NCBI GenBank assembly: GCA_903875575.1
Contig: CAIQWJ010000083.1
Coordinates: 1 to 64,000, forward strand
Source: an uncultured Acidobacteriia bacterium
GTDB taxonomy: Bacteria > Acidobacteriota > Terriglobia > Bryobacterales > Bryobacteraceae
Reading direction: 5' to 3'
Length of the DNA stretch: 64,000 nucleotides
Of the stretch, positions 44,789-54,633 are shown piece by piece (position 1 is the stretch's first letter; each line of letters begins with the position of its first letter). A program made the translations under genes and the position numbers. The notes under the pieces were generated by a model. The model had not been told where the DNA came from. It saw only the letters and a program-made list of their open reading frames with translations, and did not search any database.

Positions 44789-44801
44789 ATGTAAGCGTAT
44801 A
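44789..44801 (+). promoter_or_regulatory. Candidate LacI-type operator, copy 2
   Basis: The second exact copy of atgtaagcgtata, here followed by tatttact, lies about 85 bp before the receptor ATG in a position suited to promoter control. The AT-rich run next to it (gtatatatttac) could contain the -10 region. Confidence 0.45.
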
Positions 44802-44886
44802 TATTTACTTTGATTCCTGGAAGCGGTTCCGCAGCTGGCTTGGTCCGGGCCATGGCGGTCGCATTTTTTCTGGGTCAGGGGAGATT

Positions 44887-47800
44887 ATGACAGGAACAAA
44901 AGTAGCTTTGTTGTTGCTGGCATCGTTGCCGCTATTTGCGCAGATCGATAACGGCAACATTACGGGTCGCGTAACCGACGGCACCGGTGGTGTCATCGCC
45001 AATGCCAAGGTCACGCTGATTCAAACCGAGACAAATTTCGAGACCGCCGCAACCACGAACGGCGAAGGTATTTACCGCGCCCTCAGTCTGCGTCCGGGGC
45101 CGTATCGGATCACCGTGTTTTCCCGGGATTCAGGAAGACGGTCCGCGACAGCGTCGACCTGCGGATTAATTCCACGCTTGCCGTGGATTTTGCCCTGGAA
45201 GTGGGTGCTGTCACCGAATCGGTGGAGGTGAAAGGAACCGCTCAATTGCTGGACACCCAGACTTCCTCGAGCGGCACCACCGTGGATGGAGATTTTTTCT
45301 ACGAGCTGCCGAACTACCAGCGGCACGCAACGGCGGTTTTGTTTTTTACGCCCGGGGTTACGATCGCTTCAAACCAGGGCACCAAGGGCCTGTTTGGAAC
45401 CATAGACGGCATCGGTAGCAGCCAGATGGCCTACTTCGAAGACGGCGTCCTGGCGAGCTTTGGAGGTCGAGGTACGGGCCAGTCGGAAACCGTGGATAAC
45501 AGCATCGAAGAAATCAAAGTCTTCACATCAGCGATGCCTGCGGAATACGGCCACTCAGCTGGCGTTGGCGTCTCCGTTGTAAAGAAATCCGGCACCAATG
45601 AGATCCATGGCCTGCTTTCCGATCAGTTCCGCACGCGCAGCATGCAGCAACGCCGCTTCTTCGATCAGTACCGCAATTCGCAGAGCCAGCCGGGCTTCCT
45701 GATCAATCCGCCCCCGCTCATTGTCCAGAATCCGGATGCCAACTTCAGCGGCCCGGTCTATATTCCAAAGATCTATGACGGCAAGAACAAGACCTTCTTC
45801 TTTTACGGCATGCAGATGCTGATCGAGAAGCAGGGTAAACAGCTTTTCGCGACTGTTCCGACGACCGCTATGCTGAACGGCGATTTTAGCTTCGCCGGAT
45901 CGGGCGTGACGCCTAATCAGATCTACGACCCCGATACCACCGCCGTTGTAAATGGAGTCTGGAGCCGCCAGCCTTTCATCGGCAATATTATTCCAAAGTC
46001 CCGTTGGAGCAAAGTGGCCACAACTTTTCTGGGACTGAATCCTATTGGCGCGCCTAATGTCCCCGGTTCGTGGACCAACACCGGTCCGTCGAACAACGTT
46101 CAGCTTGGGCCCATGAAGATCACGATGTATCATTCGCACACGGCGCGTATCGACCACCAGTTCACGCCGAAAATCAAGGCATTTACTACATATACTTATA
46201 ACCAGGAATGGGGGAGACAGCCCCCGCTGGCCATCACCAATTCCCTTTTCGACAGCACCCTGAACAAAGGCATTACTTACCGCAACACCGGTTCCGTGGG
46301 GGCGACATGGATTGTGAACCCGACGACGGTCAACGACATCCGCCTGAACTACTATTCGACGGACATAAACAATTCATCGATAACGCTCAATAACAATTAC
46401 GCTGCGCTGATCGGCTTAGGGTCCGCGGGCCTGCCATCGACTTGTCTGCCGGGCGTGATTCCCGGTTTGATCACGGATCAGGGAAATCTGTCTCCTGGTT
46501 GCGGCAGCAGGACCGTGAATGAAAACTATACCTTTAAAGACGATCTCAGCAAGTCAAAGGGTGCTCACAGCTTCAAAATGGGTTACGAACTGCTTCGGTA
46601 CCACTCGAATGCGAACAACGGCCCGGGTAACGTGGATGGTTCCTTCACTTACTCCGGCGTCGGCGGACTGCAGGCCAACGGAACCGCGATAGCCAATACA
46701 GGTGGCATCACCCTGGCGCAGTTTATGACCGGTGACATCAGCAGTTTTAGTTTCAGCCAGACTACCGACAACCTTTATACGCGGTCCCGGCAGCACAGCT
46801 TCTATTTCCAGGACGACTGGAAGGTTAGTCGCACCCTGACCCTGAACATGGGAGTACGTTATAACGTCGAACCGCCCAAAACCTATCTGGGCGGCTACAT
46901 CAGCTTGTTCGACCTCTCACTGCCCGACAATTCGACTTACACGAATACAGCCTACCTGCCGTTCTGCCCGAAGGGCGGCTGCATGGGTGCCTACACCCAT
47001 CCCAAGGACGGTACCCCGTTCGATACCGACTGGCGCCGCATTGACCCGACCCTGGGTCTCGCGTGGAGCGTCTCACCGAAGATGGTGATCCGCGCCGGCG
47101 CCCGCCTTTCGCACCTCGATACCTTCTCCGACGGCACGAGCCTGATTTTCACCAACGAACTTCTGGCCAAGACGTCTGCCACGTATAGCCAGGTTTCGGG
47201 CAACTTCGCGCCCCTCTTTAACCTCAATAACGGAATACCGGCGTGGGCCTACACGGCTCTGCGAGGGGATGGTTCCGCACCGACTGTTTCCACCAACGCC
47301 GGCAGCGTCAGCCCAACGATCGTCCCGAGGAATATCAAGACGCCGTATGTTGCAACCTGGAACATCGCCATTCAGCGGCAACTGGGCAAGAAATCCATGG
47401 TGGAGGTCCGGTGGGAAGGCTCGGTCGGCGTGAAGGGATACGGAAGCATCAACATCAACACCTTGCCCACGGGAATCATTCCCAGCGCTAACCATGACGG
47501 CACGACGATCAACCTGAACGATCCTGCCAACGCTCTTTACCGGTATCAGTGGGCAAGCAACTCGATTACGTCGTACCAGACACAATATGCCCGGCCATAT
47601 CCCAACCTCGGGAACATCAGCGTAGTCTGCAATTGTGTCCATTCGGACCATCACGCCGGCATCGTGAGTTTCCAGCAGAGGCTGACGAAGGGGCTGAGTT
47701 TCCAGGGCTTCTACACCCTCTCGAAATCGATGGGGATGAGCAGCACTACGAACCTCAACCCGTATATGGACTGGCACCTTTACAAGGCACGCCAGGGCTC

Positions 47801-48515
47801 GGATCAGACGCACAACTTTACGGCGACTATGAATTATCAACTCCCGGTAGGAAAGGGCCGTCAGTTCCTCGGCCACAGCAATCGCGTGGTCAATGCCATT
47901 CTCGGGGATTACAACCTTTCGTGGACCTATACCATCGCTTCCGGGCAACCGGCCGGCATGAGCATCAGCGGGGTTTCCTTACCGAGTTACACGGCTGGTG
48001 GTTCCACCTTCACCAACATCAACGTGCCGCAATATCCAGGTTTCATGCCGACCTACGGCAACGGCTTGATCCTGCTGCAGAGACCCTCCCTTCGCGACAG
48101 CTGGCAGGATCTGGGTGGCGACCGGTTTACTCAGGCGAACCAGAACAGCATGATCAATTGCGGCCAGACGATCGTAAATTATGGGAACAGTTGCTTCACA
48201 TATGCGCCCGCGTTCACCAATGGGAACGCGGGTGCCAATGTCTGGGACAACCAGAGAATAATTGCGGCCAGCCTCGCGATGTACAAGGAGATTCCGCTGC
48301 ATGATCGGCTGCACCTGCAGTTGCGCCTGGACATGCAGAATCCGTTCAAGTGGTACAACTGGAACGGCCCCAGCACAAGTCTGAACGTCCAGAGCCTCGC
48401 TAACGCTGCGACTTTTGGTAAGATAAATCCCGCAAATTACGGTGAGACCCAAACCGGCACACAGGGATATGGCGGTGTTGCGCTGCTAAATATGACCGTG
48501 GCGCTGAAATTCTAG
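44887..48515 (+). pseudogene. Oar-like TonB-dependent receptor, single frameshift near the N-terminus
   Basis: The start at 44887 has a good ribosome-binding site. It gives signal peptide MTGTKVALLLLASLPLFAQ and a carboxypeptidase-regulatory-like domain (GNITGRVTDGTGGVIANAKV, GIYRALSLRPGPYRITVF). The frame then fails: after VFS it should read PGFRKTVRDSVDLRINSTLA, found in another frame, and then continues as the 1110-aa ORF listed from 45183 (VGAVTESVEVKGTAQLLDTQ, plug, barrel, terminal VALLNMTVALKF). One missing C in the run at 45122-45124 explains it. Restored length is about 1,210 residues, normal for acidobacterial receptors of this kind, which are thought to import or bind glycans or other large nutrients. 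If real, the shift abolishes the protein. Confidence 0.88.
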
Positions 48516-48543
48516 CGGGGGCGTAATTAGTTATTGTAGTGAT

Positions 48544-48613
48544 CGCTCCCTTGCGGCAGCGATTCCGCAGCGCTAACGCGTTACTGAATCGAGACCGCAA
48601 GGGAGCGTTTTTT
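48544..48613 (+). terminator. Rho-independent terminator with dispersed-repeat arms
   Basis: A 13-bp perfect stem, cgctcccttgcgg / ccgcaagggagcg, with a 38-base loop containing smaller palindromes, is followed by tttttt (48608-48613). It ends the receptor transcript. The right arm repeats the element at 21576-21588. Because the stem is symmetric it may also protect the convergent transcript from the other strand. Confidence 0.75.
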
Positions 48614-48625
48614 GCGGCCGGGATC

Positions 48626-50218
48626 TTACCGGGTGACACCGACCACGCGGCCATCATGGACGTAAACCGTCAACTGATGACTGCCGTCTCCAATATCCGC
48701 CGCTAAATAGCCGGCGATGCGCGGGACCGCCAATGTCGACGGGACATCCAGGGGGGACTTCTTGTCTGTATCGTTGTCATAGCGTGACCAGACCACGCTG
48801 TAGTGGCCGTTGCCGCCCAGGTCCCTGTAACCCAGGGTGCCTTCGCGTACTTCGAAACCATCCAGCGGCAGCGTCTTCGCGAAGTAGTACGCGGCGATTT
48901 TGTCCCGGCGAATGACCAGCGTATGAACGATGGCGTCCACGGTCTTTGGATCGGAATACTGGCCGGAGCGGACCAGGGCGGCAAGCTGGTCGTCCGTGAA
49001 GGCCTTGATTTGTTTCGCTGCCCAAAAGCAGTCGGCCACGGTGCGGTTGTCGAAGGCTGGATTCGGGTAGGTCGGCTTCCAGGCGGCGGGATCGAAGGTG
49101 TCGCTCACGAAACGGCCAGCGCCAGGGAGAATTCTTGGGTGCGTCCGTTCCCACTTGGGCGAATAGGCCCCCAGTGTCAGCAATTCCCGAAGGCCCCAGC
49201 GGAGATCGACTGCGTAAGTATGTCCTTCCCAGGCCTCGTCGGGTCGCAGACTGGCGCTGCCGAACGAGGAGCCGAAATCGGTCAGGAAGTGGCGCACGCG
49301 ACGGATGCCATCGATTGACTGGATGGTGTCGAGCGTTCCCAGTGTTCGGGTATCGGCGTGATCCAGCCAGGCACTGAAGACAAATAACGCCCGGAGAACG
49401 CGGCGATGATCATGGGGAAAAATGTCGTTGGGATCGTCGTCGCGGGTGCCGGCGTAGCTGAAAGGGCCGAGGAGTTCGCCGTCCACCAAACGGCTGGCGA
49501 GGGCGCGCCAGGTGCCGTCCGGATATCTGGTGACGAGCGAGAGCAGGTGATCCACATCGGACTCCCGGAGGGTAACCCGCTGTCCGTCGCGAAGGTAACG
49601 GATGTTGGAACCAATGCGCAGCTGACGGCGGTCAAAGCGGACGGCGTAGTTATCCGGGACGTTGTAGCCGATGGCGTGCAGGATATGGGAGCCGGCAACG
49701 TCGGCACCGGTCGTGCGTTCCGGGTAGCCTTTGGGGTCAAAGCGGAGGGCAAAGGCGCGCCCGGAAGAGTCCTGGATCCGGAAGATGGGGGTCATCCCCT
49801 CGTTCGCGGCGACAATCGTCCAGGGTTGGTTGACCGTTGGGGGTGCGTTGCCACCAGGGCCGAGCGCCAGTTCGGAATTGGTGAGCGGATGGAGGTCGTG
49901 ACGGTTGGTGTACCAGTCGCTGTCCGGTACTTCGTCGATGGTGTTGATGTCGAGGGCAGGGGCGCGGTTGGTCCGGGAAAGGGTGTCGGCGTTTTTGCCG
50001 GGTTGGTGCAAAGTTTCCTCAACCATGGCACCGGCATCGGTGTGAGTGTCAATTCGCAGCTCACCAACGGAGATGGGGGGCGGTTCCTTCGCGATCGGGT
50101 CATCCGGATAGAAGCGATGCTTCGTGGAGCCGGCGACGGGGAGTATCGACAAGGCGGCCAACAGGAGCAGAAGTGGCCGGGGGGTACTCGCTAGAAAGGA
50201 TTCGAGAAGATGAGCCAA
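48626..50218 (-). CDS. Secreted protein with kinase-like (HipA/PI3K-type) sequence pattern
   Basis: A 530-aa protein with a signal segment (RPLLLLLAALSILPVAGSTK). The mature part has TPIFRIQDSSGRAFALRFDP, a strand pair like the ATP-grasping strands of HipA-type kinases with R in place of the usual K. Later come VFSAWLDHADTRTLGTLDTI, in the position of a catalytic loop with Asp, and RHFLTDFGSSFGSASLRP, which contains a DFG motif. The usual catalytic-loop Asn is not evident, so this may be a pseudokinase. No database match was run; the fold call is my inference. The gene overlaps the BamA-like gene by 28 bp and is probably co-transcribed downstream of it. Confidence 0.6.
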   Translation of the reverse strand: MAHLLESFLASTPRPLLLLLAALSILPVAGSTKHRFYPDDPIAKEPPPISVGELRIDTHTDAGAMVEETLHQPGKNADTLSRTNRAPALDINTIDEVPDSDWYTNRHDLHPLTNSELALGPGGNAPPTVNQPWTIVAANEGMTPIFRIQDSSGRAFALRFDPKGYPERTTGADVAGSHILHAIGYNVPDNYAVRFDRRQLRIGSNIRYLRDGQRVTLRESDVDHLLSLVTRYPDGTWRALASRLVDGELLGPFSYAGTRDDDPNDIFPHDHRRVLRALFVFSAWLDHADTRTLGTLDTIQSIDGIRRVRHFLTDFGSSFGSASLRPDEAWEGHTYAVDLRWGLRELLTLGAYSPKWERTHPRILPGAGRFVSDTFDPAAWKPTYPNPAFDNRTVADCFWAAKQIKAFTDDQLAALVRSGQYSDPKTVDAIVHTLVIRRDKIAAYYFAKTLPLDGFEVREGTLGYRDLGGNGHYSVVWSRYDNDTDKKSPLDVPSTLAVPRIAGYLAADIGDGSHQLTVYVHDGRVVGVTR

Positions 50219-51570
50219 ACCTGTACTCCTTCCCGGCTGATGCCGACGTCGAGCTTGATTGGCGCGCTGTTGCCGCTGCGGGCGCGGAAGCCGAAGCCGA
50301 TATCGCTCATGAAGTGGGCAGAGCTCATATTGTCGACGTCGTGAAAAACCTTGCCCGCGTCGGCGAAAAGCGTCATGTCCAGCAGCGGCATGACGGTCCA
50401 GCGGTACTCGGCGGTGGCGATGACCGAATTCTGGTCGTGGAAGCGGAATGAACTGAAGCCGCGGAGATCGTCGCTGCCTCCCAGATGCGGGCCCAGATAG
50501 AAAGGGACAAACGTATTCTGGTGGGGATCCGTGAGTGAAGCGCGGCCGCGGAAGGCGATGATGCGGCGGTGATTCCAGAACGGAATGTAGAGCTGCGCGT
50601 CGAAATCGTACTGGTTAAACCCACCGAGGGCACGGCGGCGGCCGTTGACGTTCTGGAAGGCCGCCTGAAAGTAGGCTCCGTGGTGCGGATCGGTCGGCTG
50701 GTCGCGGCCTTCGTACTCAAAGAAGAAGCCTCCGGTCAGGAAGCTGGTCTGGCGGTCGATGCCGCGGGCGGTTGCCACGGTGTAAATCGCGTCGGTGGGC
50801 GGGAGGTTGGCGGAAGTGCCGGGGCCAATGGCGATTGCTCGATAGCTGCCGGTGAAGCCGGTCCGTAGGTGGCGGTGGGCGATGATGCCGCCGCGTACTT
50901 CGACGCCGGATTCACGTTGGGAGTAGTTGCTGACGCCGGACTGCACGGAATCCGGCCCGGGACCGAAGTAATTCAGCCTGGTGTATTCATAGCGGTAGGC
51001 ATTCAGGCCGAAGAAGGCGCGGCCTTTGGCGAGACGGGGAAGCAGGACACCGCTCTGGATCCGGTATGATTTGTCGGTGGCGGCGACGGCATAAGTGTCC
51101 CAGATGAGCTGGGGCTGGTAGTAATCGCCTGCCTTGAGCACGTATTCCGGTCCGAGGGCAATCTGGGAACCGATGGACAGGCCCCCGACATTCAGCGACA
51201 ATCCGTGGACCCCGTTCTGGGAGGCGTTCCATGCGGCCAGACCATGGCTGACAAACTGTTCCGCTGCGTTCACCACGGGATTGAGGTGGTGGGGATGGAA
51301 GTGGCTGACCCTGATGTTGCGGGCGGCTTCGATGACCTCCGCGCGGGTTTGGGGTTCCTGGGGGGGATCGGGTTCATCCATCGCAGGCTGGGCCGGAGCC
51401 TGGGCCAGAGATCGGGCGGCGAGGAGGGCCGCCAGCGCAGGCAGTACGAAAAGCATGCGCGCCCGCAACAGCGCGCGCCCCGACCGGACGCCGAAGGCTG
51501 ACGCTGCGCTCCATGGCATGGCACCCGCAGGACGTGCGGCCCGCGTGCTGACGGGTAACGTGGTCGGCAT
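50191..51570 (-). CDS. BamA/TamA-family outer-membrane beta-barrel protein
   Basis: Up to 459 residues; the true start is unclear (51570, 51519 or 51456), since the signal peptide MLFVLPALAALLAARSLAQ lies 38 residues in. The mature part lacks POTRA domains and reads as a 16-strand-type barrel. YLGPHLGGSDDLRGFSSFRF matches the conserved lid-lock loop of the bacterial surface antigen family (PF01103). MTLFADAGKVF, RSGNSAPIKLDVGIS and terminal VWLIFSNPF (C-terminal aromatic) also fit. Proteins of this sort insert or export substrates at the outer membrane. Its neighbour is a secreted kinase-like protein. Confidence 0.85.
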   Translation of the reverse strand: MPTTLPVSTRAARPAGAMPWSAASAFGVRSGRALLRARMLFVLPALAALLAARSLAQAPAQPAMDEPDPPQEPQTRAEVIEAARNIRVSHFHPHHLNPVVNAAEQFVSHGLAAWNASQNGVHGLSLNVGGLSIGSQIALGPEYVLKAGDYYQPQLIWDTYAVAATDKSYRIQSGVLLPRLAKGRAFFGLNAYRYEYTRLNYFGPGPDSVQSGVSNYSQRESGVEVRGGIIAHRHLRTGFTGSYRAIAIGPGTSANLPPTDAIYTVATARGIDRQTSFLTGGFFFEYEGRDQPTDPHHGAYFQAAFQNVNGRRRALGGFNQYDFDAQLYIPFWNHRRIIAFRGRASLTDPHQNTFVPFYLGPHLGGSDDLRGFSSFRFHDQNSVIATAEYRWTVMPLLDMTLFADAGKVFHDVDNMSSAHFMSDIGFGFRARSGNSAPIKLDVGISREGVQVWLIFSNPF

Positions 51571-51842
51571 GATCAGTTACCCAACAGTATCGAACGGCAG
51601 CAGCAATCCGGCAACCCGAATATCTGCAAAAGTGCGGTTTGGTACAATAATCTTAGAATTTGGACCAGCCGGGTCATCCGGAGTCGGTCCGGTTCTGACC
51701 GATAGATCTGAACGACAGACTGATCTGACGATAAGTAATAAAGCAGGATCAGTTCATTTCGACAAGGGTTTACCTGGCCGCTCACTTCAAAACACCGAGA
51801 GCCGTCTACCTTGCAACAAAAGCACGAGGACAACGACATTCG

Positions 51843-52331
51843 ATGAGATCTTATTTGCAAACCGGGCTGGTGATCATGGCGGGAGTCCTGGGTGCGGTGT
51901 CAGCCACCGCCGATATGGACCACGACATGATTCCGATGTACCGGAAGTATGACATGCGGGAGGCGATTCTGCGTCGGTTTCTGAAAGCCAGCGCCGCTCC
52001 CGTAGAAACCGACACCGCCGCATTTATTGTGGAAGCCGACGAGCATCATCTGGATTGGCGGCTTTTGCCGAGCCTGGCGATTGTGGAATCGGGTGGTGGC
52101 AAGACGAGCCGGCGGAATAACCCGTTTGGCTGGAACAATGGGGCCAGTCGGTTTACCAGCGCTCGCGATGCGATTCATCATGTGGCCGAGGCACTGGAGG
52201 AATCCAGTCCCTACAAGGGAAAGAACCTGCGTGGCAAGCTGAAGGCTTATAACCGGAACCCCGGATATCGGCAACTGGTCACCAACGTCATGCGGCAGAT
52301 CTCTCCGGCGGCCGTAGCGGAAGGGCTCTGA
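51843..52331 (+). CDS. Secreted glucosaminidase/muramidase-like protein
   Basis: A 162-aa protein with an N-terminal signal (MRSYLQTGLVIMAGVLGAVS, cleaved near ATAD). The sequence LDWRLLPSLAIVESGGGKTS contains the 'LLPSLAxxES' helix with the catalytic-type Glu. It is followed by RRNNPFGWNNG and FTSARDAIHHVAEALEES, the pattern of small lysozyme/glucosaminidase-like wall hydrolases. It probably cleaves peptidoglycan in the periplasm. The 272-bp gap before it contains no visible gene. It is upstream of rpsA, but a strong promoter separates the two. Confidence 0.7.
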   Translation: MRSYLQTGLVIMAGVLGAVSATADMDHDMIPMYRKYDMREAILRRFLKASAAPVETDTAAFIVEADEHHLDWRLLPSLAIVESGGGKTSRRNNPFGWNNGASRFTSARDAIHHVAEALEESSPYKGKNLRGKLKAYNRNPGYRQLVTNVMRQISPAAVAEGL

Positions 52332-52373
52332 CCCTCAGGGCCAGTGCCGGGAATCCCGGGATTCGGTCCCGGT

Positions 52374-52402
52374 TTGACATGGCGGCGCAGGCTCTCTATA
52401 GT
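52374..52402 (+). promoter_or_regulatory. Sigma-70-type promoter of rpsA
   Basis: TTGACA (52374-52379) and TATAGT (52397-52402) are spaced by exactly 17 bases. This near-consensus housekeeping promoter lies about 66 bp before the rpsA start codon, as expected for a highly expressed ribosomal gene. Confidence 0.8.
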
Positions 52403-52468
52403 TGATAGAATCCCGTTTCAGATCCGGTCCTGCCTGTAGGATCGCGAAAGGGCGGGTGGGAGCAACCT

Positions 52469-54193
52469 TTGATCGATAACGACACGCCGGATCTTGAAGC
52501 CGCGGGAGAATCCCCGGTCAGCAGCGTCGACGCGGAAGAGTATCAGCACTTTTTAGAAGACTTCAGTCACCTTGCGCCTCCGGCGCGCCATGAGGTGATT
52601 GAGGGGCGCGTCCTGAAGATCAAGGGCGGCAACGTTTACATCGATTACTCCGCGAAGTCTGACGGCGTGGCGCCGCTGGCGCAGTTCCAGGATTTTTCCG
52701 GGAATCACACGGTCAAGCCAGGCGACATCGTCGAAGTGATGGTGGAGGGCGGCTATACCTCCGAGGGCTGCATGCAGCTCTCGCACGAGAAAGCCGCTCG
52801 TCTCAAGATCTGGGACCACCTGGAGCGCGCCCTCAACGAGCAACTCACCATTTCCGGGCGGGTTTTGGGCCGCGTCAAGGGCGGGCTTTCGGTGGACATC
52901 GGGGTTCGCGCGTTTATGCCTGGCTCGCAGGTGGATCCGCGGCCCATCCGCAACGTGGACCAGTTTCTTGGCCAGGATATTCCGGTCAAGCTGGTGAAAC
53001 TCAACCAGAAACGCGGTAACGCAGTGGTGTCGCGCAAACTGGCCGTTCAGGAAGAAGTGGACGCCCGCAAGACCGTGACACTGGAGACGATCCACGAGGG
53101 CGCGATCCTGACTGGGATTGTGAAGAACCTGACCGAGTACGGTGCATTTGTGGATCTGGGCGGGATCGACGGGCTTTTACACGTGACGGACCTCTCCTGG
53201 GGGAGGGTGAACCACCCTTCGGAAGTGCTGGAAAGCGGCACTGAAGTGACCGTAATGGTGCTCAAGTACGACCCCTCGAAAGAGCGGGTGTCGTTGGGAA
53301 TCAAGCAACTGGCGGCTGACCCCTGGGCGCAGATTGGCGAACGGATCTCGGTGGGTACCCGTGTGATGGGTCGTGTCGTTACGGTGACCGATTACGGCGC
53401 TTTTGTCGAGATTGAGCCCGGGATTGAGGGGCTGATCCACATCAGTGAAATGACCTGGTCGCGGCGCATGAAGCATCCCTCCAAGGTGGTCAAGCCTGGC
53501 GATCAGGTGGAGGCTGTGGTGCTGGAGTTCAGCGTCGCCGACCGGAGGATTTCGCTGGGGCTGAAGCAACTGGAAGCGAATCCCTGGACGACCGTGGAAC
53601 AGCGGTACAGCGTGGGGTCTGTGGTGGAAGGCCGGGTCCGCAATATGACGGAGTTCGGGGCCTTTATTGAAATTGAAGAGGGGATTGACGGTCTGGTGCA
53701 CGTCTCCGATCTTTCGTGGACGAAGAGAATCAAACATCCGAGCGAGATTCTGCGGAAGGGGTCGACTGTGCAGGCGGTGATTCTGGCCATGGATGCCGCG
53801 CATAAGCGCCTATCGCTGGGAGTGAAGCAACTGGAGCCGGACGCGTGGGAAACCTGGTTCCGGGCACACCATGTGAACGATACAGTTCGGGGTAAAGTGT
53901 TGAGGCTGGCGGGTTTCGGGGCGTTTGTGGAACTGGCCGAAGGGGTGGAGGGGCTTTGCCACTTTTCGGAGGTTCCGGGATGGTCTGGCAGAAAGTCCGA
54001 TCCGCCGCCACTGGCACCAGGCTTTGAAGCGGACTTCAAGGTCATTCGGGTGAATGAAGAGGAGCGGAAGATCGGCCTGAGTCTGAAGGCGATGGCGGAT
54101 TTTGCGGAGCGGGACCGGCTGGAAGATTACCGTCGGCGGGCGACGGCCGCGAGTTCCGGAATTGAAAGCGTTCTGCCGCGGAACGTTGAGTAA
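52469..54193 (+). CDS. rpsA: 30S ribosomal protein S1
   Basis: A 574-aa protein with six S1 (OB-fold) RNA-binding domains: HEVIEGRVLKIKGGNVYIDY, TISGRVLGRVKGGLSVDIGV, LTGIVKNLTEYGAFVDLGGI, MGRVVTVTDYGAFVEIEPGI, EGRVRNMTEFGAFIEIEEGI and RGKVLRLAGFGAFVELAEGV. The first two domains are the divergent ribosome-binding type. It unwinds and holds mRNA on the 30S subunit. The start is a TTG with gggag eight bases upstream; no ATG or GTG nearby gives a better fit. An HU-type gene follows 83 bp later, the frequent order rpsA-himD. Confidence 0.95.
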   Translation: MIDNDTPDLEAAGESPVSSVDAEEYQHFLEDFSHLAPPARHEVIEGRVLKIKGGNVYIDYSAKSDGVAPLAQFQDFSGNHTVKPGDIVEVMVEGGYTSEGCMQLSHEKAARLKIWDHLERALNEQLTISGRVLGRVKGGLSVDIGVRAFMPGSQVDPRPIRNVDQFLGQDIPVKLVKLNQKRGNAVVSRKLAVQEEVDARKTVTLETIHEGAILTGIVKNLTEYGAFVDLGGIDGLLHVTDLSWGRVNHPSEVLESGTEVTVMVLKYDPSKERVSLGIKQLAADPWAQIGERISVGTRVMGRVVTVTDYGAFVEIEPGIEGLIHISEMTWSRRMKHPSKVVKPGDQVEAVVLEFSVADRRISLGLKQLEANPWTTVEQRYSVGSVVEGRVRNMTEFGAFIEIEEGIDGLVHVSDLSWTKRIKHPSEILRKGSTVQAVILAMDAAHKRLSLGVKQLEPDAWETWFRAHHVNDTVRGKVLRLAGFGAFVELAEGVEGLCHFSEVPGWSGRKSDPPPLAPGFEADFKVIRVNEEERKIGLSLKAMADFAERDRLEDYRRRATAASSGIESVLPRNVE

Positions 54194-54239
54194 TCCGCGC
54201 GCGCTTGAGGCGGGTCTTCCATGACGAGACGGGAACGCG

Positions 54240-54245
54240 TATACT
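54240..54245 (+). promoter_or_regulatory. Possible -10 element of the HU gene
   Basis: tatact lies 31 bp before the HU start. A 17-base spacer leads back to a poor -35 (ttccat, 54217-54222). An excellent ribosome-binding site (aggaaggtgaagg) precedes the ATG. The promoter call is tentative. Confidence 0.35.
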
Positions 54246-54276
54246 GTTGAGAGAAATGCTTTTAGGAAGGTGAAGG

Positions 54277-54606
54277 ATGACAAAGGCCGATCTGATTGAA
54301 GACGTCTCGCGAGTCGTGGAGATGACACGCAAGGAATCCGAAGTGATCGTGGAAGCGATCTTCGACAGCATCGTTCGTTCGCTGCGAAATGCCGACAAGA
54401 TCGAGATTCGCGGTTTTGGCAGTTTTCGGACACGGCAGCGCCAGGCGCGCATCGGCCGCAATCCCAAAACAGGCACGCGCGTGGATGTGCCGGCCAAGAA
54501 AATTCCTTACTTCAAGCCAAGCAAGGAACTGAAGGACGTAGTGAACAGTTCGGCGACGGCGGGCGAAGCTGCCGCGGTACCGGCCACGGAAAACGCCACA
54601 GCCTAA
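54277..54606 (+). CDS. HU/IHF-family DNA-binding protein
   Basis: A 109-aa nucleoid protein: MTKADLIEDVSRVVEMTRKE, then EAIFDSIVRSLRNADKIEIR, the DNA-binding GFGSFRTRQRQARIGRNPKT with the RNP motif (GRNPKTG), and VPAKKIPYFKPSKELKD. An Ala-rich tail of about 15 residues extends beyond the normal end. HU/IHF proteins bend DNA and compact the chromosome. The location after rpsA fits the IHF-beta/HU family in many bacteria. The exact subtype was not decided. Confidence 0.94.
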   Translation: MTKADLIEDVSRVVEMTRKESEVIVEAIFDSIVRSLRNADKIEIRGFGSFRTRQRQARIGRNPKTGTRVDVPAKKIPYFKPSKELKDVVNSSATAGEAAAVPATENATA

Positions 54607-54633
54607 ACGGGCAACGCCCCCAATCAGGTCAAC

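Larger units (their letters stand above)
44463..44886. other. Intergenic region upstream of the first Oar-like receptor
   Basis: A 424-bp gap between the divergent VIT-family and receptor genes. It holds two copies of a 13-bp motif described separately. A frame on the + strand ending at 44674 reads NTKVTVKPGGPPELSEMVAP and may be a coding relic. No intact gene was found. A ribosome-binding site (ggggaga) lies just before the receptor ATG. Confidence 0.6.
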
